Shown here piece by piece: positions 1 to 9,792 of a stretch of DNA of 40,327 nt. Position 1 is the first letter of the stretch, and each line of letters starts with the position of its first letter. Source of the DNA: Candidatus Hebobacteria bacterium (lineage in GTDB: Bacteria; Armatimonadota; Hebobacteria; Hebobacterales; Hebobacteraceae); contig JALGXV010000024.1 in the NCBI GenBank assembly GCA_029821885.1, forward strand, positions 1 to 40,327, in the 5' to 3' direction. The notes beneath the pieces are model-generated. The model ran no database searches. It saw only the letters and a program-made list of their open reading frames with translations, and was not told where the DNA came from. Position numbers and translations under genes: made by a program.

Positions 1-143
1 TGGATGATCTGCTCCGGCGTGTGTGCCTTTCTCGGCATCTGACCTGCTCCTCCTTGACTCTCCAGATCCCTCATCCTAACATACAACCTGGACCCGTTTT
101 CGGGGGCAAGGTCATTGCCGTTCAGACGCGCGAAAGGAAAGTC

Positions 144-323
144 ATGTCCAACGAAGAGATCGCTGTTCAGCTCACCGCCGCCGTTCTCGCACCGAGTGTC
201 GTTCTGCCGGCTCGGCGCGCGAACGTCCAAGATAGCGAGGAGATGATCCGCAAGGCCGCAGAACTCGCGGTGCGTGTCTATAGAACCATGCTCGAGGTTA
301 TTGAGCAGCCGCCGTCGGCCTAG
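144..323 (+). CDS. small hypothetical protein (in-frame start inside ORF 21..323)
   Basis: ATG at 144 preceded by AAAGGA; product MSNEEIAVQLTAAVLAPSVVLPARR... has ordinary composition; no family recognised. Confidence 0.35.
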   Translation: MSNEEIAVQLTAAVLAPSVVLPARRANVQDSEEMIRKAAELAVRVYRTMLEVIEQPPSA

Positions 324-813
324 CAGAGGTGCGCGGCCTGCACTGCGGGAGATTGCTGTCCTGATCAGCCGCCTGCGACCGCCGGCAGGGCTGGCGGGAG
401 CGCGTATGTGGCAAGGGACTGTGTGCGGGTGTCGGGCGGGTGTAGGACCGTTCCAGGAGGTTCACAGCGTTCCGTTGTCCAGCGCTCTGGGTCTTTCTCG
501 GCGTGCCGATTGGGTCTGTATGCGCCGTTCTGTGCCCACAAACTGGTGTTGCCCGGTGGTTGTCAGTAGCGCGTGGCGGAGGCTGACGAACGGCAACACT
601 GTGCTGATTCCTGGCAGGATCCGGCTCAGATCTGGCACGATCTGGTGTGGGTTCAGCAGCTCCGCGCCAGAGCAGCGGTTGGGCTCACCTCGCTTCTCTG
701 CCTCGCGAGGGCTCATGCGAAGAGATTCGAATCTAGCTCCACGGTCGGATGCCATCGCAGGCGGGTGTGCCAATGCTGGCAGACTTGAGAACGGGGTTAT
801 TCGACCAACGCGG

Positions 814-902
814 CCGCTACCGGGCCGCTGCTAAACTGCTACTCCAGGCAGGGCCGGGCCGCTACCGATCCGCCACCCAACCGCTACCGAACCGCTACCC
901 CA
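814..902. repeat. 11-bp-phased direct repeats, cluster 1 (consensus CCGCTACCnnn)
   Basis: CCGCTACCGGG(814) CCGCTGCTAAA(825) CTGCTACTCCA(836), then CCGCTACCGAT(859) CCGCCACCCAA(870) CCGCTACCGAA(881) CCGCTACCCCA(892). Confidence 0.8.
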
Positions 903-1037
903 ATCGGGGTCGTCTCGACCCTGCATCGCGAGTCACGCGGGGCCGATTTGTCCAGCACTTATGCGGATGAATCGCCCTTCGCTGACGATGGCCGCCCGGA
1001 CGAGAATGCGCGGAAGTCCCGTACAACCCCCCGAATT

Positions 1038-1070
1038 CCGCTACCTATTCGCTACCTTTTCGTTACCCTT
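1038..1070. repeat. 11-bp-phased direct repeats, cluster 2
   Basis: CCGCTACCTAT(1038) TCGCTACCTTT(1049) TCGTTACCCTT(1060): same core and 11-bp period as cluster 1. Confidence 0.75.
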
Positions 1071-1252
1071 GGATCGACAACTCGGCTTACAGGCCCACTC
1101 CACTCTCGATTCCAGGCGGCAGATCGCGTGGGCGCATAACCGTACATACGTGCCTAGGTCCCTAGAATACCGGACTTTGTGCCCTGGACTTTCTTGGGCT
1201 TCCAAGCGATGAATGCGACGCCTGAACCTACTCCAGAAGGAGGCGTCACATC

Positions 1253-2215
1253 ATGGCTGGAAGCACTGCCGATCCCATCGCAGCAGCACCGGCTGTTGAG
1301 GCTGAAGAAGGCTCCATCACCTTCGATGAGGCCGTGCCGAAGTTCATTGAGTACCTGGCGTCGTACCGCAGCTACTCGCCGTCCACAGTGAGAGCCTATC
1401 GCCGAGACCTCCAGCTGCTGCGGGAGTTCCTGAGCGCGGGCAACGGTCACCTGCCGCGGCCCGGAGAGATCACTCGCCAGCAGGTGATCCAGTTCGGGGT
1501 GAGCCTCTCGGGGATGGCCCCGCTCAGCGTGCGGCGCAAGCTCGCCTGCCTCTCCTCCTTCTTCGGGTTCCTGCAGGACATGGGCTACATCCAAGGCAAC
1601 CCGGCCCGCCGGCTGCCACTGCCGAAGACTGAGCAGCTCGTGCCGGTTACGCTCAGTCAGGAGGAAGCACACCAGCTCGTGGCAGCGGCCGACAGGCCGT
1701 GGACGAGGTGTCTCGTGGTATTGCTGCTGACAACTGGCATGAGACGAAGCGAGGCCGTCGACATCACACTTGAGGATATCGACCTGGACAACGGGCAGCT
1801 GCTCGTGCACGGCAAGGGATCGAAGGAGCGGACGGTGCCGTTGACCCAAGAGGCTACGGAGGCCATCCGACACTACCTCAAGCACCGCAAGAAGACCAGC
1901 TGCCAGCGACTGTTTGTGAGCCAGACGGGGGAAGCCTTTCAAGGTCGCATCGTGAACCGTATCCTCAACCGAGTGGTCGCGAAGGCGGGGCTGAAGGGCA
2001 GAGGCATCACCCCACACGCCTTGCGCCACACCTTTGCCACCCACCTCATCCGCAATGGCACCGACATCAGGACCGTGCAGGAACTGCTCGGCCACTCCGA
2101 TATCCAGACGACGGCGCGCTATCTCCACTCAGACACGCGGACGAAGCAGACGGCCGTGTGCAAGCTACGTGGTCTGCTGGGGCCGGTGACCGAAGATGGC
2201 TACCTCGGCGATTAG
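1253..2215 (+). CDS. tyrosine recombinase/integrase (XerC/D-like)
   Basis: SAM-like core-binding N-terminus (ITFDEAVPKFIEYLAS..YSPSTVRAYRRDL) and catalytic motifs TTGMRRSE, HALRHTFATHL, LLGHSDIQTTARYLH. Confidence 0.95.
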   Translation: MAGSTADPIAAAPAVEAEEGSITFDEAVPKFIEYLASYRSYSPSTVRAYRRDLQLLREFLSAGNGHLPRPGEITRQQVIQFGVSLSGMAPLSVRRKLACLSSFFGFLQDMGYIQGNPARRLPLPKTEQLVPVTLSQEEAHQLVAAADRPWTRCLVVLLLTTGMRRSEAVDITLEDIDLDNGQLLVHGKGSKERTVPLTQEATEAIRHYLKHRKKTSCQRLFVSQTGEAFQGRIVNRILNRVVAKAGLKGRGITPHALRHTFATHLIRNGTDIRTVQELLGHSDIQTTARYLHSDTRTKQTAVCKLRGLLGPVTEDGYLGD

Positions 2216-2471
2216 GACTCGAAGGAGCGTTCTTGGCAGGGAAGACGCGCCCTGGGCCATTGGGCTATGCCGGTGTCGTGGGCCTTTGCCGGGCATCAAT
2301 GTCATCAGACCGTGCACATGGTGCCTGTGGGTAGGACGCTCCCCCAGTGTGTTGGACAGCCGAGAGGTCCGCCACGGCCGCACAGAGGAAGTCAGCGGCC
2401 AGCGGTCGAAGCAATATTGGGCACGTGCCCGGACGGTGTTCGGTGGGGGAGAAGGGCAGAAGGGATGGTAG

Positions 2472-3905
2472 ATGACGAGCAGGCAGAGACGATCGATTGC
2501 TGGCACGGTATCCACGGGGGGCATGTGGGGAGCGCGAAGCGGCGGGCAGACAAGTCCGCGGCGGCGGGCGCCCAATGCTGCTTGGGTCAGCGTGCTCCTC
2601 GTCCTTGTGGCAGTGTTGGCGCCACCTCAGATCTCGGCGTCAGCGGCAGACCACAACGTCATCATAGTCGTCATTGACGGAGCGCGCTACACCGAGACCT
2701 TCGGCGATCCTCTGCATCGCTACATTCCCCACATCTGGAATCGTCTCCGGCCGAAGGGGACGATACATACGAACTTCTACAACCGCGGCGAGACCATCAC
2801 TCTGGGAGCGCATGTTAGCATGCTGACGGGCAATCGCTCCTGGCTCAGGTGGCCAGCGGAGGGGGAGATCAACCGCCCTGCCACGCCGACCCTCTTCGAG
2901 CACTACCGCGCAACTACCGGGGCAGAGCAGAGCAAAGCATGGATGATCGCGAACCACGTGCCGGCTCTGGAGGGGATGACATACAGCACCCACCCAGCAT
3001 ACGGGGCGCCCTATGGGGCAAGCTGGCATCTCGGGCCGGGGTCGGACTACAAGATGTGGGGTGACCTGCAGAGGATCATGGATCAGCAACATCCCGAGCT
3101 GATCATGATCAACTTCCACCAGACTGACAAGGCCGGCCACGAGAACGACTGGGAGAAGTACACGAACCGGATCATGGTGGCCGACCGCATAGTCTTTGAG
3201 CTCTGGAGGAAGATACAGCGCCATCCGTTCTATGCGAGCCGAACCACTTTGATCGTCACCAACGACCATGGACGGCATACGTGGGGCATCAAGTGGCATG
3301 GTGACTGCTGTGAGGGATGCCAGCATGTCATGTTCCTGGCGCTGGGTCCTCACATCCGCCGGGGACATAGGGCGGGAGCGATAGAGCGCGACCTCGATGA
3401 CATCTCGGCCACCGTGTCGGCGCTCATGGGGCTGACCATGCCGTACGCCCTCGATGGGCAAGTGATGCACGAGTTGTTCGTGCCGGACGTTGAGATTCCC
3501 CCGGTGTCGGATGCCGGCATCGAGGAGCTTGGGGTTAGCCTGGCAACGGTCAACCTGGCGGGGGAAGCCTGCTCGGCCTTCCTCCCGGGTGAGACTGTAG
3601 GCCTGCAGACCACGGTCCACAACCAGGGGACAGGCCAGGTCTGCATCTTCCAGGGAGAGATCGAGATCGAAGAGACCTGTCACATCGGGAAGAGCTACGT
3701 CGAGGGTCCCCTGTGCCTGGCGCCGGACGAGTGGATCACTGAGCCGGACTATGTGGTGATTCCGGAGATTACCCCGGCGGGGGACTGGTTGGTGCTGGTC
3801 GAGGTGCGGGGTCTCGATGATGCGGGGGAGGTGGTATACGGAATCGGTCTGGCGTCCGTCGTCGTCAAGCGCCCCCGAACACGGCCGGAATGGCGCCAGA
3901 GGTGA
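2472..3905 (+). CDS. secreted alkaline-phosphatase-superfamily (sulfatase/phosphodiesterase-like) protein with C-terminal CARDB-like domain
   Basis: Signal-like N-terminus; VIIVVIDGARYTET; ETITLGAHVSMLTG; VTNDHGRHTWG; beta-rich C-terminus. Confidence 0.8.
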   Translation: MTSRQRRSIAGTVSTGGMWGARSGGQTSPRRRAPNAAWVSVLLVLVAVLAPPQISASAADHNVIIVVIDGARYTETFGDPLHRYIPHIWNRLRPKGTIHTNFYNRGETITLGAHVSMLTGNRSWLRWPAEGEINRPATPTLFEHYRATTGAEQSKAWMIANHVPALEGMTYSTHPAYGAPYGASWHLGPGSDYKMWGDLQRIMDQQHPELIMINFHQTDKAGHENDWEKYTNRIMVADRIVFELWRKIQRHPFYASRTTLIVTNDHGRHTWGIKWHGDCCEGCQHVMFLALGPHIRRGHRAGAIERDLDDISATVSALMGLTMPYALDGQVMHELFVPDVEIPPVSDAGIEELGVSLATVNLAGEACSAFLPGETVGLQTTVHNQGTGQVCIFQGEIEIEETCHIGKSYVEGPLCLAPDEWITEPDYVVIPEITPAGDWLVLVEVRGLDDAGEVVYGIGLASVVVKRPRTRPEWRQR

Positions 3906-3939
3906 CGGCGCCTACGGCTCAGATGTGTGGGAGCGAACA

Positions 3940-5073
3940 ATGACCGCCAGCCGGCCGGCCCGGCTCTGGCGGCGCGCCCGTCGCGGCATTAACAAGCGCT
4001 GGACTCGGCTGTACAACAACCAGGTCGCGAGGCGCCTGGGTAGGGTGCCGAAGGCGACCCGCGTCCCCCGCTTCTTCATCGAGCTGACGAACCACTGCAA
4101 TCTCCGCTGCAACATGTGCCCTCGGCCCAGCCTGCGGCGAGAACTCGGCCACATGGACTGGGAGCTGTACTGCGATATCATAGACCGCATCGGACGTCTC
4201 GGCGGGTGGTATGTCGGACTGAATCGGTTCGGCGAATCGCTTCTCTACCCGCGTTTCGTTGACGCAGTCCGGCGGGCAAAGGAGGTCGGCGTCAATCAGG
4301 TCGTTGTGGTGACCAACGCCACTCTGCTCAGCGAGGAGAGATCCTCCGAGATCCTGGATTCGGGCTTGGACCAGCTTCTGATCTCGCTCGACACGCTGGA
4401 CCGAGCGACTTATGAGGCCAACCGCCGAGGTGCGAAGCTCGACCAGGTTGTCGCCAACGTCGACCGCATCATCGACATGCGCCGTCAGCGCGGTGCAGTG
4501 CGGCCGCGCATTATCCTCAACTCGGTGATGGTGCAGGAGGACATAGAGCAGATCCGCGCTCTCTTCGACAAATACTACGATCAGGTGGACAAGATCTCTC
4601 TGAAGCCGTGTGCGCGCTATGGGGAAGGGCAGGACCTGCCGTTCGAGGGCGTACCCAGGAAACGGTGGCGGGCATGTACACAGCCATGGGAGCGCCTCAA
4701 CATCTTCTGGAACGGCGACGCCACCGTCTGCTGCGGAGATCTGGAGGGGGAACTGGTGGTGGGGAACGTGCGGCAGGCCTCCATGGAGCAGCTCTGGCTG
4801 GGGAGCCGGAGGGCGCTGGAGATCCGCCGACTTCACCACCATCACGAGTTCGGGACGTTGCCGGTGTGCCAGCGTTGCGACGCCACGAACGCGGACTTCT
4901 TTGAGGGGGCAGTGGAGCAGCTCAGGCGCGTCTATGGAGCGATGGGGATGGGTGACCAAGTTGTGGGCCTGCGGGACACCACCCCGCTTGTCAAGTGGCC
5001 GGAGAGGGAGAGCAAGGTTAATCGGAACGAGGGCCGGAAGCCGGCCGTGGAGGCCGACGACCTGGAACCTTAA
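3940..5073 (+). CDS. radical SAM protein with SPASM-like C-terminus
   Basis: CNLRCNMC (CxxxCxxC), GESLLYPRF, C-terminal cysteines CTQPW...VCCGD...CQRCD; ATG 3940 chosen over the ORF start 3817. Confidence 0.9.
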   Translation: MTASRPARLWRRARRGINKRWTRLYNNQVARRLGRVPKATRVPRFFIELTNHCNLRCNMCPRPSLRRELGHMDWELYCDIIDRIGRLGGWYVGLNRFGESLLYPRFVDAVRRAKEVGVNQVVVVTNATLLSEERSSEILDSGLDQLLISLDTLDRATYEANRRGAKLDQVVANVDRIIDMRRQRGAVRPRIILNSVMVQEDIEQIRALFDKYYDQVDKISLKPCARYGEGQDLPFEGVPRKRWRACTQPWERLNIFWNGDATVCCGDLEGELVVGNVRQASMEQLWLGSRRALEIRRLHHHHEFGTLPVCQRCDATNADFFEGAVEQLRRVYGAMGMGDQVVGLRDTTPLVKWPERESKVNRNEGRKPAVEADDLEP

Positions 5074-5155
5074 TCCAGCCCTCGGCAGGGCGGCGAATCC
5101 GCTGAGTTTCATGCCCGACCTTTCGTTCGGCGGGCGCCCGAACTGAGATGCCGCG

Positions 5156-6007
5156 ATGTGTGACTTCTGCATCCAGCATGGTGACGGTAGGAAGTGGTAC
5201 CTCCAGGCGAGGAACTACTCCGAAGATCTGCTGAGCGACGTGCGCCGCCGCCGCCTTATCGCTGATTTCTTCAGCCCCGGCAAGCGGCCGGCGCGGCGCC
5301 GGTGGCCCAGAGGGACGGGCCTACTCAAGCGTCTACCACCCTTCATCCGCCGTGCTCTCAAGGCGCGCGCGAGCCGCCGCATGAGGAAGTCACATTTCGG
5401 GCAGGTGCTCCCCTTCGAGGACGTCGAGCGGATCTTCGGCTTCGTCAACTCCATTGTTCGGGTGCCATGCGCCTGCCGCTACACCACGCTTGGCAGGGAG
5501 GAGGGGTACTGCTACGGTGTCTCCGTCGGGCCTGGCGGCGGGGCCCTTGGCGATCTGCTGCAGGGGCTGGATGAGAGCTTCCTGCACGGCCCGGACGGCT
5601 CAGGCTTCGATACGCTCCCTGTCGAGGAGGCGCTTCTCGCTTTCGCAGAGCACGAGAAGGAGGGGCTCTGTCATACCGTGTGGACCTTCCTGACACCGTT
5701 CATTGGGGGCATATGCAACTGCGACCGCTCTGATTGCCTGGCCATGAAGGCCACGGTAACGCACGACGTGAAGGCCATGTTTCGCGCCGAGTACGTGGCG
5801 GCCATCGATCCGGACTCGTGCGTCGGGTGTCGCTCGTGCATGCGCGTCTGCCAGTTTGGCGCACTGGGGTACAGCGCCGCTAGCAGGAGGGCCGTGGTCG
5901 ATCAGACTGCCTGCTATGGCTGCGGGATATGTCGCGCGGCGTGTACCAGTCAGGCCGTAAGCCTCCTGCCCCGCGCCGCCGTCCCGGGGGTCGCAGGTGT
6001 CTGGTAG
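5156..6007 (+). CDS. 4Fe-4S ferredoxin-type Cys-rich protein
   Basis: CVGCRSCMRVCQFGAL and CYGCGICRAACTSQAV ferredoxin motifs plus N-terminal Cys pairs (MCDFC, CAC, CNCDRSDC). Confidence 0.85.
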   Translation: MCDFCIQHGDGRKWYLQARNYSEDLLSDVRRRRLIADFFSPGKRPARRRWPRGTGLLKRLPPFIRRALKARASRRMRKSHFGQVLPFEDVERIFGFVNSIVRVPCACRYTTLGREEGYCYGVSVGPGGGALGDLLQGLDESFLHGPDGSGFDTLPVEEALLAFAEHEKEGLCHTVWTFLTPFIGGICNCDRSDCLAMKATVTHDVKAMFRAEYVAAIDPDSCVGCRSCMRVCQFGALGYSAASRRAVVDQTACYGCGICRAACTSQAVSLLPRAAVPGVAGVW

Positions 6008-6170
6008 GCGCCCTCCAAGATTGCCGACGGAGCGACCCCCGCGGGAGTGTATCTGTCGGGAGACCGACAGCTCATCGGCGTGCCTTTACTCGAAGTCCGG
6101 TGCATGCAGGACATATGCTGGCACCGCAGCCACCGTTGCCTTGCCTGAGCGCTGACGGGATGGTTGCGTG

Positions 6171-6198
6171 TTGACAGGGCAGATTCGACTGGTAGAAT
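6171..6198 (+). promoter_or_regulatory. sigma70-like promoter upstream of fabG
   Basis: TTGACA (6171-6176), 16-bp spacer, TAGAAT (6193-6198), within a 250-bp intergenic region. Confidence 0.65.
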
Positions 6199-6261
6199 GG
6201 CGGCTCGGCGTGGGCGCTCACCGGAGGTTTCCGGCAATCCACTGTGGGAGGGGTATGGAAG

Positions 6262-7011
6262 ATGCGGCTTGATGATCGCGTTGCCATCGTCACTGGGGGC
6301 GCTCAGGGGCTCGGGCGCCAGGTATGCCTGAGTCTGGCCGAGGCGGGGGCGGCCGTGGTCATCAACGCCCGACCGGGAGGCACCCCCCCCGATCCGGTTG
6401 CCGAGGCGGTTAGGTCCGCAGGTGGGCGCTGTGAGGTCGTGCTTGCAGATGTCTGCGAGGCGGAGCAGGCACAGGAGTTGGTGAAGCAGGGGATATCCGC
6501 CTTCGGGCGCATCGACGTGTTGGTCAACAACGCCGCCGTGACTCGGGACGCCCTCCTGCTGGAGATGTCGGAGGAATACTGGGATCAGGTGTTCGCCGCC
6601 AACGTGCGCGGTGCGTTTAACTGCATCCAAGCTGTCGCGCCACACATGATCGAGCAGCGACGGGGGTCCGTGGTCAATATCTCGTCGGTCGTGGCGGACC
6701 TCGGGACGGTGGGTGCCTCGAACTACGCCGCGTCGAAAGGAGCCGTCAACAGCCTGACTCGCTCGGCCGCCGTGGAGATGGCGCGGTTTGGCATACGGGT
6801 CAACGCGGTGGCGCCTGGTGTCGTCGAGACCCGACTCATGGAGCGCGTGCTCGGCAAGCGGCGAAGGCAGTTGACGGGGCGCATCCCGCTGCGCCGGTTC
6901 GCGGCGCCAGAGGAGGTCGCCAACGTGGTGCTCTTCCTTGCCTCCGACCTCTCGTCCTACATCACGGGAGAAGTTGTACGTGTTGCGGGCGGAATGGGAC
7001 TTGCGCACTGA
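6262..7011 (+). CDS. fabG: SDR, 3-oxoacyl-ACP reductase (FabG-like)
   Basis: TGGAQGLGR, NNAAVTRD, S...YAASKGAV catalytic motif, PGVVETRL. Confidence 0.9.
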   Translation: MRLDDRVAIVTGGAQGLGRQVCLSLAEAGAAVVINARPGGTPPDPVAEAVRSAGGRCEVVLADVCEAEQAQELVKQGISAFGRIDVLVNNAAVTRDALLLEMSEEYWDQVFAANVRGAFNCIQAVAPHMIEQRRGSVVNISSVVADLGTVGASNYAASKGAVNSLTRSAAVEMARFGIRVNAVAPGVVETRLMERVLGKRRRQLTGRIPLRRFAAPEEVANVVLFLASDLSSYITGEVVRVAGGMGLAH

Positions 7012-7130
7012 GGGAGGAAGCGCAGCACGACTGTCGACAGAGACAGCACACTGCGCCTGGAAGCGCCGTCGAGACCGGCACCCGACGGCTGGCCCAGGTG
7101 GGTCGTGAAGTCAGTAGGGATGGCAGCCGA

Positions 7131-8384
7131 ATGAGAGCAAGGCGTGTGGTCGTCACCGGCCTGGGAGCGGTCACCCCGCTCGGCCTCACTCTGGATGAAA
7201 CCTGGCAGGCGATAGCGGCCGGGAAGAGCGGAATCGGGCCTATCACCAGCTTCGATGCATCGACCTTCCCAGTCCAGATCGGGGCCGAAGTCAAGGGGTT
7301 CTCGGTCGATCCATATGTCAGTAAGCGCGGGACGCGACGGGTGATCTCGCGCGCGGCTGGCTTCGGACTGGGCGCCGCCAAGATGGCTTGGCAGGATGCA
7401 GGGATTGACGGATCAGTGGACTACGAGAGTGTTGGCGTCATGCTTGGCGGCTGCTTGACCGCGCCATCGCTTCCCGAGTCCAGCGCCTGGCTGCGTGTCA
7501 ACGACGACGGCATAGCGCCGGAGAAGGCGTCTGAGGACCCGTTCGGTTTCCTCCGCCGGGCATCCCACACCGGGACTAGTCAGATAGCGTCGGAGATTGG
7601 AGCCCGCGGGCCCACCGCGAGCATCTACGTTGCCTGCGCATCCGGGACCCAGGCCATCGGCATGGCACTGAACGCTGTCCGGTGGGGCGAGGCGGAGGTG
7701 GTGTTGACCGGGGCCTACGACTCGATGATAAGCGAATGGTACATACTGCTGTTCGCCGCGATCAATGCTCTCTCCACGCGCAACGATGATCCCGAGCGGG
7801 CCAGTCGACCGTTCGACAGGGACCGGGACGGATTCGTGATGGGCGAGGGCGCGGCGGTGCTGGTCCTGGAGGACATGGAGCACGCCTTGCGCCGAGGCGC
7901 CCGCATCCACGCGGAAGTACTGGGCTACGGCAGCTCGCTGGACGCCTACCACATTACCGACGCCCCGCCCAATGGCGAGGGAGCGACCGCGGCCATGACG
8001 AACGCGCTGGCGGATGCCGGCCTCGGACCCACTGACATAGACTACATCAACGCACACGGGACGTCGACGAGAGACAACGACGTGTCGGAGACGCGCGCCA
8101 TCAAGAACGTGTTCGGGGATCAGGCATACGAAGTTGCCATCAGCTCCACCAAGTCGATGACCGGGCATCTGATCTCTGCGGCCGGCGCTCTCGAAGCGTG
8201 CCTCTGCGTGCGCGCGCTGCAGGACGGTCTGATGCCCCCGACGATAAACCTGGAGAAGGCAGACCCGGAGTGCGACCTCGACTATGTGCCACACAAGGCC
8301 AGGCGCGCTGACACTGCCCTCGCAATGTCGAACTCGTTCGGATTCGGCGGCAGCAACGGCACGGTCATACTGCGTCGAGGCTAG
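7131..8384 (+). CDS. fabF: beta-ketoacyl-ACP synthase II-like (KS, intact active site)
   Basis: VACASGTQAIG (Cys), NAHGTSTRDND (His), KSMTGHLISAAG (His), NSFGFGGSN. Confidence 0.93.
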   Translation: MRARRVVVTGLGAVTPLGLTLDETWQAIAAGKSGIGPITSFDASTFPVQIGAEVKGFSVDPYVSKRGTRRVISRAAGFGLGAAKMAWQDAGIDGSVDYESVGVMLGGCLTAPSLPESSAWLRVNDDGIAPEKASEDPFGFLRRASHTGTSQIASEIGARGPTASIYVACASGTQAIGMALNAVRWGEAEVVLTGAYDSMISEWYILLFAAINALSTRNDDPERASRPFDRDRDGFVMGEGAAVLVLEDMEHALRRGARIHAEVLGYGSSLDAYHITDAPPNGEGATAAMTNALADAGLGPTDIDYINAHGTSTRDNDVSETRAIKNVFGDQAYEVAISSTKSMTGHLISAAGALEACLCVRALQDGLMPPTINLEKADPECDLDYVPHKARRADTALAMSNSFGFGGSNGTVILRRG

Positions 8385-8417
8385 ACGTCTGACCAGCGCT
8401 GCCGGGGAAGTGATGGG

Positions 8418-9704
8418 ATGAAGGCAAGTAGACGAGTCGTGGTGACGGGCATAGGTCTGGTGACGCCCTTCGGATTGGGGACCGAGACATTCTGGTCCGC
8501 CTTGACGGCGGGCAAGGGGGCCGTCGGCCGCGTGGACTTGCTGAACGGCTCGGGCGACGGGGAGCAGCTCGCGGCGCGAGTCCCCGAGTTCAGGGCGCGG
8601 GATCATGTGTCGAACCGCAGGCTGCTCCGGATCATGTGCAGGACCGACCATTTCGGCCTGGTGGCCGCTCAGATGGCGATCGAAGAGGCCGGGGAGGCAG
8701 AACCGGAGCCTGGCCGCAAGGGAGCCTTCATCGGCACATCGAAGGAGATGGGCCCGATCGAGCCGTTGTTCGACGCGGCACGGCCCTCACGCGACGAAAC
8801 GGGGGAGATGACCTCCCGCGGCCTCGGGTCGGACGGATTCGGCGAGATTCCGCCGCTCACCCTCGTGGAGGGATTGCCGAACGGATGTCTGTTCGCCTCC
8901 TCTGTGATTCACTCGATCAAGGGGGCCAACACCAACTTCCTCGGCTCCGGCGAGGCCGGTCTGGTCGCCATAGGCGGCGCCTATCGTGCCGTTCAGCGAG
9001 GGGATGCTGACTGGGCCCTTGCTGGCGGCCATGACAGCGGCGTCGATCGCTGGTCCTACGCCAACTTCCACCGACTGCAGATGCTCTCCCAACGCCGCGA
9101 TGATCCAGAGAGGGCTGTGCGACCCTTCGACCGGACTCGAGACGGGTTCGCGGTGAGTGAGGGGGCCTGCATGGTGGTGCTCGAGGAACTGGAACGCGCG
9201 CGCACGCGCGGCGCGAACATCTATGCCGAGATCCTCGGCTACGGTGCCACCTGCGACGCGGCCGGGCAAGTGTCTCCCCGCGAGGACGGGGAAGCGCTGG
9301 CGGCGGCGATCACGGGGTCGCTGCGGGAGGCAGACCTGGGTCCAGGGGGTGTGGACTACGTCAATGCCTATGCCAGCGCCACTCCAGTGGGAGACCGTAC
9401 CGAACTGAGGGCGCTGGAGCTGGTCTTCGGCGGCGCCTCGCGCCGGCCACTGGTGAGCGGCATCAAGGGGGCGCTGGGACACATGCTGGCGGCCTCCGGC
9501 GCGGTGGAGTTCGCCGCGACCGCGCTCGCCCTCCATCATCAGACTGTCCCGCCAACACTGAACCTGACGGAGCCGGACGCCGACTGCCACTTCGATTGTG
9601 TGCCGGCCACGGCGCGGTCCGCTGATGCCGCCGCTGCCCTGACGGTGAGCAGGGGAATCGGGGGGCAGAATGCCTCCATGGCGCTGAGCCGGGCGGGGAA
9701 CTGA
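8418..9704 (+). CDS. KS-like protein lacking catalytic Cys and first His (chain-length-factor-like)
   Basis: KAS fold motifs RRVVVTGIGLVTPFG and RPFDRTRDGFAVSEGA; Cys motif replaced by LGSGEAGLVAIG; NAHGTST replaced by NAYASAT; GALGHMLAASG retained. Confidence 0.88.
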   Translation: MKASRRVVVTGIGLVTPFGLGTETFWSALTAGKGAVGRVDLLNGSGDGEQLAARVPEFRARDHVSNRRLLRIMCRTDHFGLVAAQMAIEEAGEAEPEPGRKGAFIGTSKEMGPIEPLFDAARPSRDETGEMTSRGLGSDGFGEIPPLTLVEGLPNGCLFASSVIHSIKGANTNFLGSGEAGLVAIGGAYRAVQRGDADWALAGGHDSGVDRWSYANFHRLQMLSQRRDDPERAVRPFDRTRDGFAVSEGACMVVLEELERARTRGANIYAEILGYGATCDAAGQVSPREDGEALAAAITGSLREADLGPGGVDYVNAYASATPVGDRTELRALELVFGGASRRPLVSGIKGALGHMLAASGAVEFAATALALHHQTVPPTLNLTEPDADCHFDCVPATARSADAAAALTVSRGIGGQNASMALSRAGN

Positions 9705-9792
9705 CGAGCTTCCCGTATCGCTCACCGACGCGGCCGAGCATCATTGGACCGAGATGTCGCGTGGCCTAGCACCAACCAGGCCCCGCACGCAG

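Noticed and set aside
724-733. GATTCGAATC resembling a tRNA T-loop
   Set aside because: No matching acceptor, D-arm or anticodon stems could be assembled in the preceding ~70 nt
3919-5172. 417-aa minus-strand ORF over the radical SAM gene (also 2640..3683, 7413..8651, 8787..9725, 31142..32224)
   Set aside because: No recognisable motifs; mirror-image ORFs of well-supported genes
3940-9704. Assignment as a ladderane or aryl polyene cluster
   Set aside because: Only generic resemblance (radical SAM plus KS/FabG); the fab set includes FabI, and no desaturase, ammonia-lyase or AMP ligase of those clusters is visible
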